DNA from: Gemmata sp.
GTDB taxonomy: Bacteria > Planctomycetota > Planctomycetia > Gemmatales > Gemmataceae
DNA: 55,196 nucleotides
Assembly (NCBI GenBank): GCA_022843445.1
Contig: JALHNS010000004.1
Coordinates: forward strand, 4,379 to 59,574
Reading direction: 5' to 3'
Shown here: positions 32,252-39,363 of the stretch, in pieces
Layout: each line of letters begins with the position of its first letter
How positions within the stretch are numbered: position 1 is the first letter of the stretch
Position numbers and translations under genes: made by a program
The notes under the pieces: model-generated
What the model saw: the letters and a program-made list of their open reading frames with translations, nothing else
What the model was told of the DNA's origin: nothing
The model's database searches: none

Positions 32252-33364
32252 TCAGAACAGTTCGCTGACCGGGTTCGCGGGATAGACGCTCACCGGCGCG
32301 CCGTCGGGGCCGGGGATCGTTGCGTCGCGCGCGATGCCGAGCGCGTGGAAGATGCTCGCCACCAGTTCTTGCGGCGACACGGGCCGCTCCGCGGGTTCGC
32401 TGCCGGTGCGGTCCGACGCGCCGACGATGTGCCCGCCCTTCGTGCCGCCGCCCGCGACCAGCGCGGTCCAGCAACCGGCCCAGTGGTCGCGCCCGCCGTT
32501 GCTGTTCAGCTTCGGCGTGCGCCCGAACTCGCCCGTCGCCACCACGAGCGTGCTTTCGAGCAACCCGCGCTCTTCGAGTTGCGCCAGCAGCGCCGAAACC
32601 GCGGTGTCGAAACTCGGCGCAACGATGTCGCGCACGTCGTTCAGCGTGGTGCGAAGCGAACCGCCGTCCGCGTGGCAGTCCCACGAGGGCGCGTCGAACA
32701 CGGTGGAGAACTGGTTGATCGTGATGAAGCGATAGCCGAGTTCATCGCTGGCCGCAGCGAGCGAGCAGCACTGGTCTAGCGGAAGCGCCGAATGCCAAGC
32801 CGGGTGGAGGATAGTCGGCGTGTGCTCGCTGAGTTTTAGCCAACCTGTGCTCTGCCCGCGGCCGACGGCGATGCCCGTGTTGATTGTGGTATTTGGCAAG
32901 ACTCCCCAACACGACATATCGGACCACTTCTTGTTCCGGCCGAAGAGGTGTTCGACCACCGCGCCGGCGCTCGGCCATTCGGGGCCGTCGCGGAACAGGC
33001 GGCCGGTGTTCAGCAGTTGGAACCCGCACTCGTGGACCGGCGGGGCGTCGTGGTGCATCGACCGCACCAGCGCGAACTTGTCCGCGTGCGCCGCGAGCTT
33101 CGGGAACAGCTCGCTCACTCGCACACCGGGCACGTTCGTTTGGATCGGCGCGAACGGGCCGCGCACGTCCGAAGGCGCGTCCGGCTTCGGGTCGAAGGTG
33201 TCGAGGTGCGCCGGCCCGCCCACCATGTTGATGAAGATGCAACTCTTCGCCCGGCCGAAGCCCGCGAGCGGTGCGGCGGTCGCGCGTGAAGGCGCGGCGA
33301 GCGCGAGGCCCGCGGCGGCGGCAGCGGAGGTGCGGAAGAAGTCGCGGCGCGAGGGTGTGTGCAT
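32252..33364 (-). CDS. DUF1501 protein with Tat signal
   Basis: A 370-residue member of the DUF1501 (sulfatase-like fold) family, exported by the Tat pathway. The start at 33364 puts the twin-arginine motif SRRDFFRTS at residues 5-13, followed by an Ala-rich hydrophobic core; a longer frame from 33430 is rejected. Family blocks present are CIFINMVGGPAHLDTFDPKP, SMHHDAPPVHE, VVATGEFGRTPKLN, GRDHWAGCWTALVAGGGTKG, HIVGASDRTG and HALGI. Related proteins are normally encoded next to a DUF1549/DUF1553 cytochrome-type partner, which is not in this window. Here the neighbour is a secreted double hydrolase. Function is unproven. Confidence 0.9.
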   Translation of the reverse strand: MHTPSRRDFFRTSAAAAAGLALAAPSRATAAPLAGFGRAKSCIFINMVGGPAHLDTFDPKPDAPSDVRGPFAPIQTNVPGVRVSELFPKLAAHADKFALVRSMHHDAPPVHECGFQLLNTGRLFRDGPEWPSAGAVVEHLFGRNKKWSDMSCWGVLPNTTINTGIAVGRGQSTGWLKLSEHTPTILHPAWHSALPLDQCCSLAAASDELGYRFITINQFSTVFDAPSWDCHADGGSLRTTLNDVRDIVAPSFDTAVSALLAQLEERGLLESTLVVATGEFGRTPKLNSNGGRDHWAGCWTALVAGGGTKGGHIVGASDRTGSEPAERPVSPQELVASIFHALGIARDATIPGPDGAPVSVYPANPVSELF

Positions 33365-33432
33365 GGCGGGCACCGGTGCGGGTGAGGGCCGAGGTTGGCC
33401 CCATCGTACCCGCACCGGGCGCAGTTCCAAGA

Positions 33433-33452
33433 CGGAAGTTGCGGAACTTCCG
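33433..33452. terminator. Hairpin after the beta-barrel-like gene
   Basis: CGGAAGTT-GCGG-AACTTCCG forms a perfect 8-bp stem with a 4-base loop, ten bases downstream of the minus-strand gene ending at 33462. There is no T-run on that strand, so it may be a weak terminator or a processing site. Confidence 0.45.
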
Positions 33453-33461
33453 CGACGAGCG

Positions 33462-34511
33462 CTAGTACCGCAGGATCAGTTCCACCAACAGGCGCTGGTT
33501 GAGGATGTCGTTGCGGTTGGAAAGCGGCACTTCGAACGCGAAGCCGGCGGTGGCCCACGGGCGGAGCAGCGCCTTCGCGCCGAATGCGGCGGTCACGAGG
33601 TGCGCCCCGGCTTGGCCGCGGGTGCCGAGGTTCAGCAGCCCGTCGCCTTCGCCGAACGCCGGCGGCAACCGGTTCCCGCCGCTCGTGTACCAGAACCAGT
33701 TCAGTTCCGCCAGCGGTACGAACCAGCCGATCTTCCGGTCGATGTGGAACGTGTTGTACAGGAAGCTGGAGCCTTGCGAGTTCTGGAGCGGGAAGTAGTA
33801 GCCCGCGGTGTTCAGCACGTGCCAATTGTCGCCCACCTGCCGCGCGCCGGTGAGGAACAGCGCGAACGCGCCCGCCCCTTGGTTCTGCTGCACCTTCGCC
33901 TCGCCGCTGGGCACCTCGTACTGGAACCCGACGGCGGCGATGCGCTGGTTCTCCACGTCGCGCAGGAACGCGTACTTGAACCCGGCCGCGATGTTCAGGA
34001 ACCCGGTGGTCGAGGGGCCGTTGCGCGGCGCGATCCGGGCCGCGCCGTCTTTGTCGGCGATGAAGCTCAGCCGCTCGTTGATCGCGACGTTCACTTGCAA
34101 CCCGTACGCCTGAATGTTCCCGTGCAGCGGGTGCCCGGCCGGCACGTTGTTGTTGACGAACAAGATGCGGGCGTAGGTGTTCGACCGCGGGTCTTTGCTC
34201 AGAATCGGATTCGAGATCGGGCCGACGAAGTTCTCGAACTCGCGGTCGCTGCGGAACAGCCCGCGCACCGGGGCCGTGCAGGTGTCGCACAGTTGCGGTT
34301 GCGCCGCGGGGCTGGGCACCGACGCGCGCGGCGCGGCGTCTGGCGCGCCGTCGGGGAGGAGGTCGGGACGGTACGCCGCGGCCGGGGCGTAGGGCGCGAG
34401 CGCGGGCGCGAAGTACGGGTTCGCGCCCGGTGGGGAGTAACTTTGGTGCGGCGAATACGGCTCCGCCGCGGGCGCGCCCGCGAGCAAGAGCGTGACGGTA
34501 AGTGCGTTCAT
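33462..34511 (-). CDS. Secreted, probably outer-membrane beta-barrel protein
   Basis: A 349-residue exported protein that I cannot assign to a named family. The start at 34511 gives a short signal peptide (MNALTVTLLLAGAPA), followed by a Pro/Tyr-rich low-complexity region to about residue 70 and a CDTC pair. From about 85 to the end, alternating short strands with aromatic girdle residues dominate (NIQAYGLQVNVAINERLSFI, AAGFKYAFLRDVENQRIAAV, GFQYEVPSGEAKVQQNQ). The last strand is QRLLVELILRY with a terminal Tyr, like the C-terminal signal of barrel proteins. The pattern suggests an outer-membrane barrel of about twelve strands, but this rests on sequence pattern alone. Confidence 0.72.
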   Translation of the reverse strand: MNALTVTLLLAGAPAAEPYSPHQSYSPPGANPYFAPALAPYAPAAAYRPDLLPDGAPDAAPRASVPSPAAQPQLCDTCTAPVRGLFRSDREFENFVGPISNPILSKDPRSNTYARILFVNNNVPAGHPLHGNIQAYGLQVNVAINERLSFIADKDGAARIAPRNGPSTTGFLNIAAGFKYAFLRDVENQRIAAVGFQYEVPSGEAKVQQNQGAGAFALFLTGARQVGDNWHVLNTAGYYFPLQNSQGSSFLYNTFHIDRKIGWFVPLAELNWFWYTSGGNRLPPAFGEGDGLLNLGTRGQAGAHLVTAAFGAKALLRPWATAGFAFEVPLSNRNDILNQRLLVELILRY

Positions 34512-34692
34512 CCGTGAACCTCGTAGCACGTTCGAGGAGTGCGAACCGGTGGGGCCGGGCGTTCCGTGCCCGACGGTGCGTGAATCGGCTTCAATTGTGG
34601 AGAAGTGCGCGCAGCACAGGCACCGCGCCGGGAATTGGCGCGGTTCGCGTTCCGAGCGTGCGGGCTGTAACGGCGAAGCGGAAGGGGAAATG

Positions 34693-34728
34693 GCCCGGTT
34701 CGCGTGCCGAATCGCGCGCGAACCGGGC
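34693..34728 (-). terminator. Hairpin downstream of metG
   Basis: GCCCGGTTCGCG and CGCGAACCGGGC (12 bp) are separated by 12 bases and lie 19 bases past the metG stop on the minus strand. A clear T-run is missing. The rest of the 235-base gap (34512-34746) shows nothing recognisable. Confidence 0.5.
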
Positions 34729-34746
34729 GTCTGGCAATCTGGGCAA

Positions 34747-36306
34747 CTACGCGATCCGCGGGAACAGGGGCTTCACCTTCCCGTCGGTCAGTTCCGCGGT
34801 CACTCGCAGGTCGTCCGGTTGCGCCTTCAACTCGGCCGCGTCCGCGTACTTCACCTGTTCCCACGGCGTCGGGAAGTTGAAGCTCTTGTAGATCGTCTCC
34901 GCGCTGCGCGGGATGAACGGCTTCAGCAGAATCGCGGCCACGCGCAGCATTTGGGTCGCGTTGAACAGCACTTCTTTTGCCGCCGGGAGATCGGTCTTCA
35001 CCAGCGTCCACGGTTTGCACGTTTCGAGGTACGAGTCGGTGGGAATCAGGATGTCCCCAACGACCGCCGCGAGCGCCAAGTTGTAGCGGCACCCTTCCAC
35101 GTGTCCCCGAACCGTATCCACGAGGCGCGCGAGGTCGAGCGCCGGCGCAACCGGCGCGGGGGCGCGCCCGGCCGTGCCGGTCAGAACGCACTCGTAGTTC
35201 TTGACCGTGAGCGTCGAGCAGCGGCTCAGGAGGTTGCCCAACTTCCGCACGAGGTCGGATTCGTACACCTCTTCGTACCGCTGCCCGCTGTAGTCGCCGT
35301 CGCTCGGGTACGGGCACTCGCGCAGGAAGAAGTAGCGGTACGCGTCGGCGCTCGATTTCGCGATCAGTTCCATCGGGTCGACGATGTTGCCGAGCGTCTT
35401 GCCCATCTTCTGGCCGTTGTTGTTCACGAACCCGTGGCTGAACACCTTCTTCGGCGCTTCCTCGCCGGCGGCCCACAGCATCGCGGGCCAGATGTGGGTG
35501 TGGAACCGCGTGATGTCCTTACCGATGAAGTGAACGTCCGCGGGCCAGTGCTTGCGGAAGCACGCTTCGTCGTCGCCGTAGCCGATGCCGGTGATGTACG
35601 TCAGCAGCGCGTCGAACCACACGTAGATGGTGAACTCCGGGTCGAACGGGAGCCGAATGCCCCACTCTTCGCCGTGCCGCGAGATGTTCAGGTCTTGAAG
35701 CCCCTCGGCCTCAATGAACCCGATCATTTCGTTCCGCCGGCTCTCCGGTTGCACGAACTCCGGGTTCTCTTTCAGGTGCTTCAATAACCGCTCTTGGAAC
35801 GCCGAGAGGCGGAAGAACCAGCACGGCTCACTGCGCCGCACGAGCGGGCGCTTGTGGTTCGGGCACTGCCCGGCGTGCTCGGCGTGAACCTTGTCGCTCT
35901 TGAACTCTTCGCAGCCGGCGCAGTACCAGCCCGAATACTCGCCCTTGTAGATGTGGCCGTTGTCGTACACCTTTTGCACGAACTTGCGGCAGCACTCCTT
36001 GTGCCGGTCGTGGCTCGTTTGCACGAAGGTGTCGTAACTGATGTCGAGGGCGTCCCACACTTCGCGGAACTGCCGGGCCATGTCGTCGCAGTAGGCGCGC
36101 ACCTCTTGGCCGAGTTCCTTCGCGCGATCGGCGACCTTGAGCGTGTTCTCGTCGTTGCCCATCAGGAAGAAGACGTCAAAACCCTCCATGCGCCGGTAGC
36201 GTGCCTGCACGTCGGCCCCGAGCTTCTCGAACGCCGTGCCGATGTGCGGCCGACTGTTCGGGTAGTCGATGGCGGTCGTCTGGAACCAGCGCGGTTTGTC
36301 GCTCAC
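34747..36306 (-). CDS. metG: Methionyl-tRNA synthetase, divergent signature motifs
   Basis: Charges tRNA-Met and is required for translation. The 519-residue protein has the catalytic core, the Zn-binding CP insertion (Cys 129-x-x-Cys 132 and Cys 148-x-x-His 151), YVWFDALLTYITGIGYG, and the KMSKS loop region in the right places. There is no C-terminal OB-fold tRNA-binding extension. The signatures are unusual: HIGH is HIGT (residues 21-24), the usual TGTDEHG is MGNDENT (49-55), and KMSKS is KMGKT (300-304). These could mark a lineage subgroup or a functional specialisation; the overall alignment to MetRS is still convincing. The gene is on the minus strand, with a GGAGAG ribosome site. Confidence 0.9.
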   Translation of the reverse strand: MSDKPRWFQTTAIDYPNSRPHIGTAFEKLGADVQARYRRMEGFDVFFLMGNDENTLKVADRAKELGQEVRAYCDDMARQFREVWDALDISYDTFVQTSHDRHKECCRKFVQKVYDNGHIYKGEYSGWYCAGCEEFKSDKVHAEHAGQCPNHKRPLVRRSEPCWFFRLSAFQERLLKHLKENPEFVQPESRRNEMIGFIEAEGLQDLNISRHGEEWGIRLPFDPEFTIYVWFDALLTYITGIGYGDDEACFRKHWPADVHFIGKDITRFHTHIWPAMLWAAGEEAPKKVFSHGFVNNNGQKMGKTLGNIVDPMELIAKSSADAYRYFFLRECPYPSDGDYSGQRYEEVYESDLVRKLGNLLSRCSTLTVKNYECVLTGTAGRAPAPVAPALDLARLVDTVRGHVEGCRYNLALAAVVGDILIPTDSYLETCKPWTLVKTDLPAAKEVLFNATQMLRVAAILLKPFIPRSAETIYKSFNFPTPWEQVKYADAAELKAQPDDLRVTAELTDGKVKPLFPRIA

Positions 36307-36333
36307 GTCTCTCTCCTGTGTCTTGCTCCTTCC

Positions 36334-36339
36334 ATTTTA
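36334..36339 (-). promoter_or_regulatory. Candidate -10 box of metG
   Basis: TAAAAT on the minus strand, 28 bases before the start codon, matches five of six consensus positions. No -35 at proper spacing is convincing. It is weak on its own. Confidence 0.35.
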
Positions 36340-36392
36340 CGGACGCGCCCCGAGCGCAACAGGTTCAGCGCCGCGAACCACCCTTGATTCAA

Positions 36393-36411
36393 ATTGATCG
36401 CGCGTATACTA
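36393..36411. promoter_or_regulatory. Shared AT-rich motif upstream of metG
   Basis: ATTGATCGCGCGTATACTA shares 16 of 19 bases with the sequence at 29668-29686 upstream of the Y-family polymerase gene, in the same relative orientation to the gene. In the + direction TATACT also looks like a -10 box, although no + strand gene follows. Confidence 0.4.
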
Positions 36412-36538
36412 TTCAAATGTGAGTCGCGCCGCGTGCCGGTGTGGGGTCGTTCGTTCACACGCGCGAACTCAGGGCGAGCGTCGAACGGCTCGAAACTCGG
36501 TCTCTGGAGGCGTAGGGGGGTATAGCGCGTGAGGGGTT

Positions 36539-36655
36539 GGCCAACTCGGTGGCCGGGACGCGCGAAACGCTAGAATTTCTAGTGAATTAAGCGAGTTGGC
36601 CAACTGGCCAACTCGGGTGGCCAACTTGGGCCAACTCGGGGCGTCTTGGCCAACT
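36539..36655. repeat. Cluster of six GGCCAACT repeats with a central AT-rich palindrome
   Basis: GGCCAACT begins at 36539, 36598, 36606, 36619, 36629 and 36648. Four copies extend to TTGGCCAACT or GGCCAACTCGG. The first copy is separated from the others by the palindrome CTAGAATTTCTAG (36570-36582) and GTGAATTAAG, the most AT-rich stretch nearby. The spacing is irregular (59, 8, 13, 10, 19), so this is neither CRISPR nor a simple tandem repeat. Confidence 0.75.
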
Positions 36656-36676
36656 CCGATTCGGAGGCGCGGCGAG

Positions 36677-37387
36677 TCAGAAGGGGATCTCTTCGCCGCC
36701 GTACACTTCGGGGCCGAAGAGGGCTTCGAGCCGGGCTTTCACCGCGGCCGAGACGGAGGGCGTGCCGCGTGTCAGTTCGAGCCGCGCGCGCTTCAGGTTG
36801 GTGAGGTGCGGCGAATCGAGGAGTGCGAGCACGGTGCGGTCGTTCAGTTCAACGTACCGCGCGTCGAGTTCCACCAGCCCGCGGAGGGCTTCGCACCCCG
36901 CGAGCAGCGCGAGCGCGTCCGGCGAAACCGGGAGCTGCCAGTAGCCGCTGATTTGAAGTTCGCGCACGGTGTGCAGACCGGGCCACGTCACGAAGTCCGC
37001 GACGCCCGCGTCGGTGAGTTCGTACGCTTCGATGCGGCGCACCGGGATGCGGTGCGCGATCCGCGGCCACGCGGCCCTCAGACGGACGACGGGCCGAGTC
37101 GCGGTTGCCGGGAAACCGCGGTCCCAGTCGTTCCATCCGAACACATCGCACCCGATGCGGTCGAACAACCAGTACCGACCGTAGTACGAGCGGAACAGCA
37201 GCGGGCGGCCCTTCAGCGGGTGATCGGGCAGCCCTTGCGCGTCCCAGATTTGCGCGCGGATGGCGTTGGCCCACGCGGTGTTCACCGGGCCACCCTGCTC
37301 GGTGAGCCAGTCGGCGAACACGAGCCGCGGCGTGTCGTCGTCCGGGTGGTCGCAAATCGCGCGCAGCAGCGCGGCCTCGTCGCTCAT
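36677..37387 (-). CDS. TIGR02996 domain protein, copy 3
   Basis: A 236-residue soluble protein. The N-terminus MSDEAALLRAICDHPDDDTP followed by RLVFADWLTEQGG is the TIGR02996 domain. It is truncated relative to the usual form: the RAEFIRVQ tail of the domain is replaced by an unrelated stretch (NTAWANAIRAQIWDA). The remainder contains weak LRR-like units, including LTDAGVADFVTWPGLHTVRE, LAGCEALRGLVELDARYVEL and LLDSPHLTNLKRARLELTRG, which suggest a solenoid. Function is unknown. It is the downstream member of a second TIGR02996 pair, 19 bases after its neighbour. Confidence 0.82.
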   Translation of the reverse strand: MSDEAALLRAICDHPDDDTPRLVFADWLTEQGGPVNTAWANAIRAQIWDAQGLPDHPLKGRPLLFRSYYGRYWLFDRIGCDVFGWNDWDRGFPATATRPVVRLRAAWPRIAHRIPVRRIEAYELTDAGVADFVTWPGLHTVRELQISGYWQLPVSPDALALLAGCEALRGLVELDARYVELNDRTVLALLDSPHLTNLKRARLELTRGTPSVSAAVKARLEALFGPEVYGGEEIPF

Positions 37388-37406
37388 GTGGCACCCCGTC
37401 GCGCCG

Positions 37407-38171
37407 TCAGGTGGTGACTCGCACGTTCTTCCCGTATCGCTGGAACAGTTCCTGTGCCGCGAGTACCACCTGTTGCAGCGCTAGCACCGCCAGTGGGAGG
37501 TCGGGCAAGTGCAGGGCCTCGTGCGACTCGATCGTTAGCGGCCCGAGCGCGCCGGGTGGCCCGTGCGGGGCGTCCGGCGCGCTCGGGTGCTCGTGCGGCG
37601 GGAAGGCGATTTGGTAGTTGATCGTGACCTCTTGGAGCGAACCGAGGTGCGGCGAAGCGGCCAGCGCCTCCAGCCCGCGCGCCGTGATCGGGTTCGCGGA
37701 CAAGATCAGGTGCCGCAACCGACTCAGCCGCGGGCACGCGGCCGCCGCCTCCATGCCCGCGTCGCTCACCGCGTTCATCGAGAGGTTCCAGACGCGCACC
37801 AGCGAGAACAGCGGCCGGGTGGTCAACAGTTCGGCGAGGCGCGCGTCGGTGAGGCCGCACCGGGCCATCGACACGGTATCGACGAACCCGCGGTCGAAGG
37901 TGTAGCCGTTGGGGCGCTCGGCCGTCGCGCCGGGCCAATCGGCCGCGACCCACTCGCGCCCGTACTGCTGGACGAGCTGCATCGACCGCTTCAGCAGTTC
38001 GGTGCGCTGTGCCGGGGGGTCGCCCCCGCGGGCGCGGGCGCACTGCACGCGGATGAACTCGGCCCGGTGGGGCCGGTCGTGTTCGTCGAGCCAGTCGGCG
38101 AACACGAGCCGCGGCGTGTCGTCGTCCGGGTGGTCGCAGATCGCGCGCAGCAGCGCGGCCTCGTCACTCAT
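37407..38171 (-). CDS. TIGR02996 domain protein, copy 4
   Basis: A 254-residue soluble protein whose first 34 residues (SDEAALLRAICDHPDDDTPR and on to FADWLDEHDRPHRAEF) are the TIGR02996 domain in complete form, with IRVQCARARGG. Leucine-rich units follow: LTDARLAELLTTRPLFSLVR, VWNLSMNAVSDAGMEAAAAC, PRLSRLRHLILSANPITARG and LEALAASPHLGSLQEVTINY. These are closer to the LRR consensus than in the other three copies. There is no export signal or catalytic motif. A protein-interaction role is the simplest inference. Confidence 0.86.
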   Translation of the reverse strand: MSDEAALLRAICDHPDDDTPRLVFADWLDEHDRPHRAEFIRVQCARARGGDPPAQRTELLKRSMQLVQQYGREWVAADWPGATAERPNGYTFDRGFVDTVSMARCGLTDARLAELLTTRPLFSLVRVWNLSMNAVSDAGMEAAAACPRLSRLRHLILSANPITARGLEALAASPHLGSLQEVTINYQIAFPPHEHPSAPDAPHGPPGALGPLTIESHEALHLPDLPLAVLALQQVVLAAQELFQRYGKNVRVTT

Positions 38172-38182
38172 CGCGGTCGCCC

Positions 38183-38206
38183 GTAGATTCCGCGCCCCGG
38201 GCGCGG
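38183..38206. repeat. GTAG-headed hairpin in a divergent promoter
   Basis: GTAG (38183-38186) is followed after three bases by the hairpin CCGCGCC-CCG-GGCGCGG (38190-38206). It lies between the divergent TIGR02996 gene (start 38171) and the secreted protein gene (start 38248). It is a single unit, not an inverted pair. Confidence 0.5.
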
Positions 38207-38247
38207 TACGCTCGTCATGCTACCACACCGCACCCACGGACGCAGTC

Positions 38248-39354
38248 ATGCGCTGTTCGCTTCGCCTCGCCGCCCTCGGTTCGCTCCTCGCCGCCTGCGC
38301 GCTCGGGTCCGCCGCCGACCCGCCCCCGCTGCTCAAGCCGGTCGCGGGCACTAGCGCCGCCCCGCGCCTGCGGTTCCCGTTCGCCGTGCCGAAGAACCAG
38401 ACCCCGGACGCGCAGTTGAAAGCGCGGATTCCCAAGCCGAAGGGGAAGAAGGGCGAGTACACCGAAATTACGCTGTGGGTGTCGCCGTACGTGGCGAACA
38501 CCGGGCACAGCACGCAACAGTGGAAGGCGTGGGGCTTCGAGGTGCCCGCGGACCGCGTCGGGGTGCTGCCGGAACTGGTGATTCCCGGGGCGCAACTGGG
38601 CGCGGCGAAGGGGGCGAAGGGGCGCGACGCCGAGTTCCGCGTCACCAACCTGAAGGTGCAACTGGGCGAAGCGCCGGGCGGCGAGAAGGCCGGGATCAGC
38701 AACGCGCTCACGGTCCCGCTGTCCGCGCTCACCGGCGGCGCGGACCGCGCCGCGGAACCGCGGTTCTACATGAACGACCGGTTCCTCGAACTGAGCGCCC
38801 CGGCGAAGGCGGTGAAGCGGCTCGACACGTCCGACGTGCCGCTCGGCGAGGTGACCGGGACCGACGACGCCAAACTGAAGGCCGCGACGATCCCCATGAC
38901 CGGCCCGGCGTTCAACTACGTCTCGGTGAACGGGTTCACGCAGTACCAGCGGCCCAACGGCACGCCGGAACGCGTCGTGGGGTACCTGTTGGTGGGCACC
39001 GGGGGCGGCGACATCGTGATGACCGTACCGATGGCCCGCGGGTGCGGAGCGCAGTTGGACAAGGAGATCGAGCCGACGAGTGCGATCGTGAAGGAACTGC
39101 GCATCGGGCCGATCACCGGGCCGGACCTCAAAGGGCAGCGCGACTTCGTGCTGCGCGACGTGAAGGTGACCGTCAGCAACAACGAGTCCGCGTCGGTGGT
39201 GTACTTCGGCCCGGTGTTCGTGGAGAAGTACTTTAAGGACGGCATCAACGCGTGCGGCCCGGACGGCGTATGGCGGCTGCACGGCCGCGTGAAGCCCGAA
39301 GAGACCGACGACGTGAAGACGCGCATCGTGCCGAAGGTGCCGAAGAAGCCGTGA
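38248..39354 (+). CDS. Secreted protein of unknown function
   Basis: A 368-residue exported protein (CSLRLAALGSLLAACALGSA signal). I do not recognise the family. The mature part begins with a Pro-rich segment, then a mixed alpha/beta body with repeated Gly-rich turns (VIPGAQLGAAKGAKGRDAEF, VPLSALTGGADRAAEPRFYM). A late stretch YLLVGTGGGDIVMTVPMARG looks like a buried strand-turn-strand. The C-terminus is Lys/Pro-rich and basic. No catalytic motif, heme site or repeat is visible. The ATG at 38248 is chosen because the longer frame is only the antisense of the upstream TIGR02996 gene. It ends nine bases before the convergent hydrolase gene. Confidence 0.78.
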   Translation: MRCSLRLAALGSLLAACALGSAADPPPLLKPVAGTSAAPRLRFPFAVPKNQTPDAQLKARIPKPKGKKGEYTEITLWVSPYVANTGHSTQQWKAWGFEVPADRVGVLPELVIPGAQLGAAKGAKGRDAEFRVTNLKVQLGEAPGGEKAGISNALTVPLSALTGGADRAAEPRFYMNDRFLELSAPAKAVKRLDTSDVPLGEVTGTDDAKLKAATIPMTGPAFNYVSVNGFTQYQRPNGTPERVVGYLLVGTGGGDIVMTVPMARGCGAQLDKEIEPTSAIVKELRIGPITGPDLKGQRDFVLRDVKVTVSNNESASVVYFGPVFVEKYFKDGINACGPDGVWRLHGRVKPEETDDVKTRIVPKVPKKP

Positions 39355-39363
39355 CCCGGCGCG

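Larger units (their letters stand above)
36340..36676. other. Gene-free stretch between metG and the TIGR02996 gene
   Basis: About 340 bases with no ORF that looks real on either strand and no tRNA-like cloverleaf. It contains the shared 19-base motif (36393-36411), a perfect palindrome CTAGAA-T-TTCTAG at 36570-36582 and six copies of GGCCAACT between 36539 and 36655. The last 20 bases run to the stop of the downstream minus-strand gene. Confidence 0.7.

Noticed and set aside
36539-36655. CRISPR array
   Set aside because: The repeat unit is only 8-11 bases, spacing is irregular (8-59 bases), and no cas gene is present anywhere in the window.
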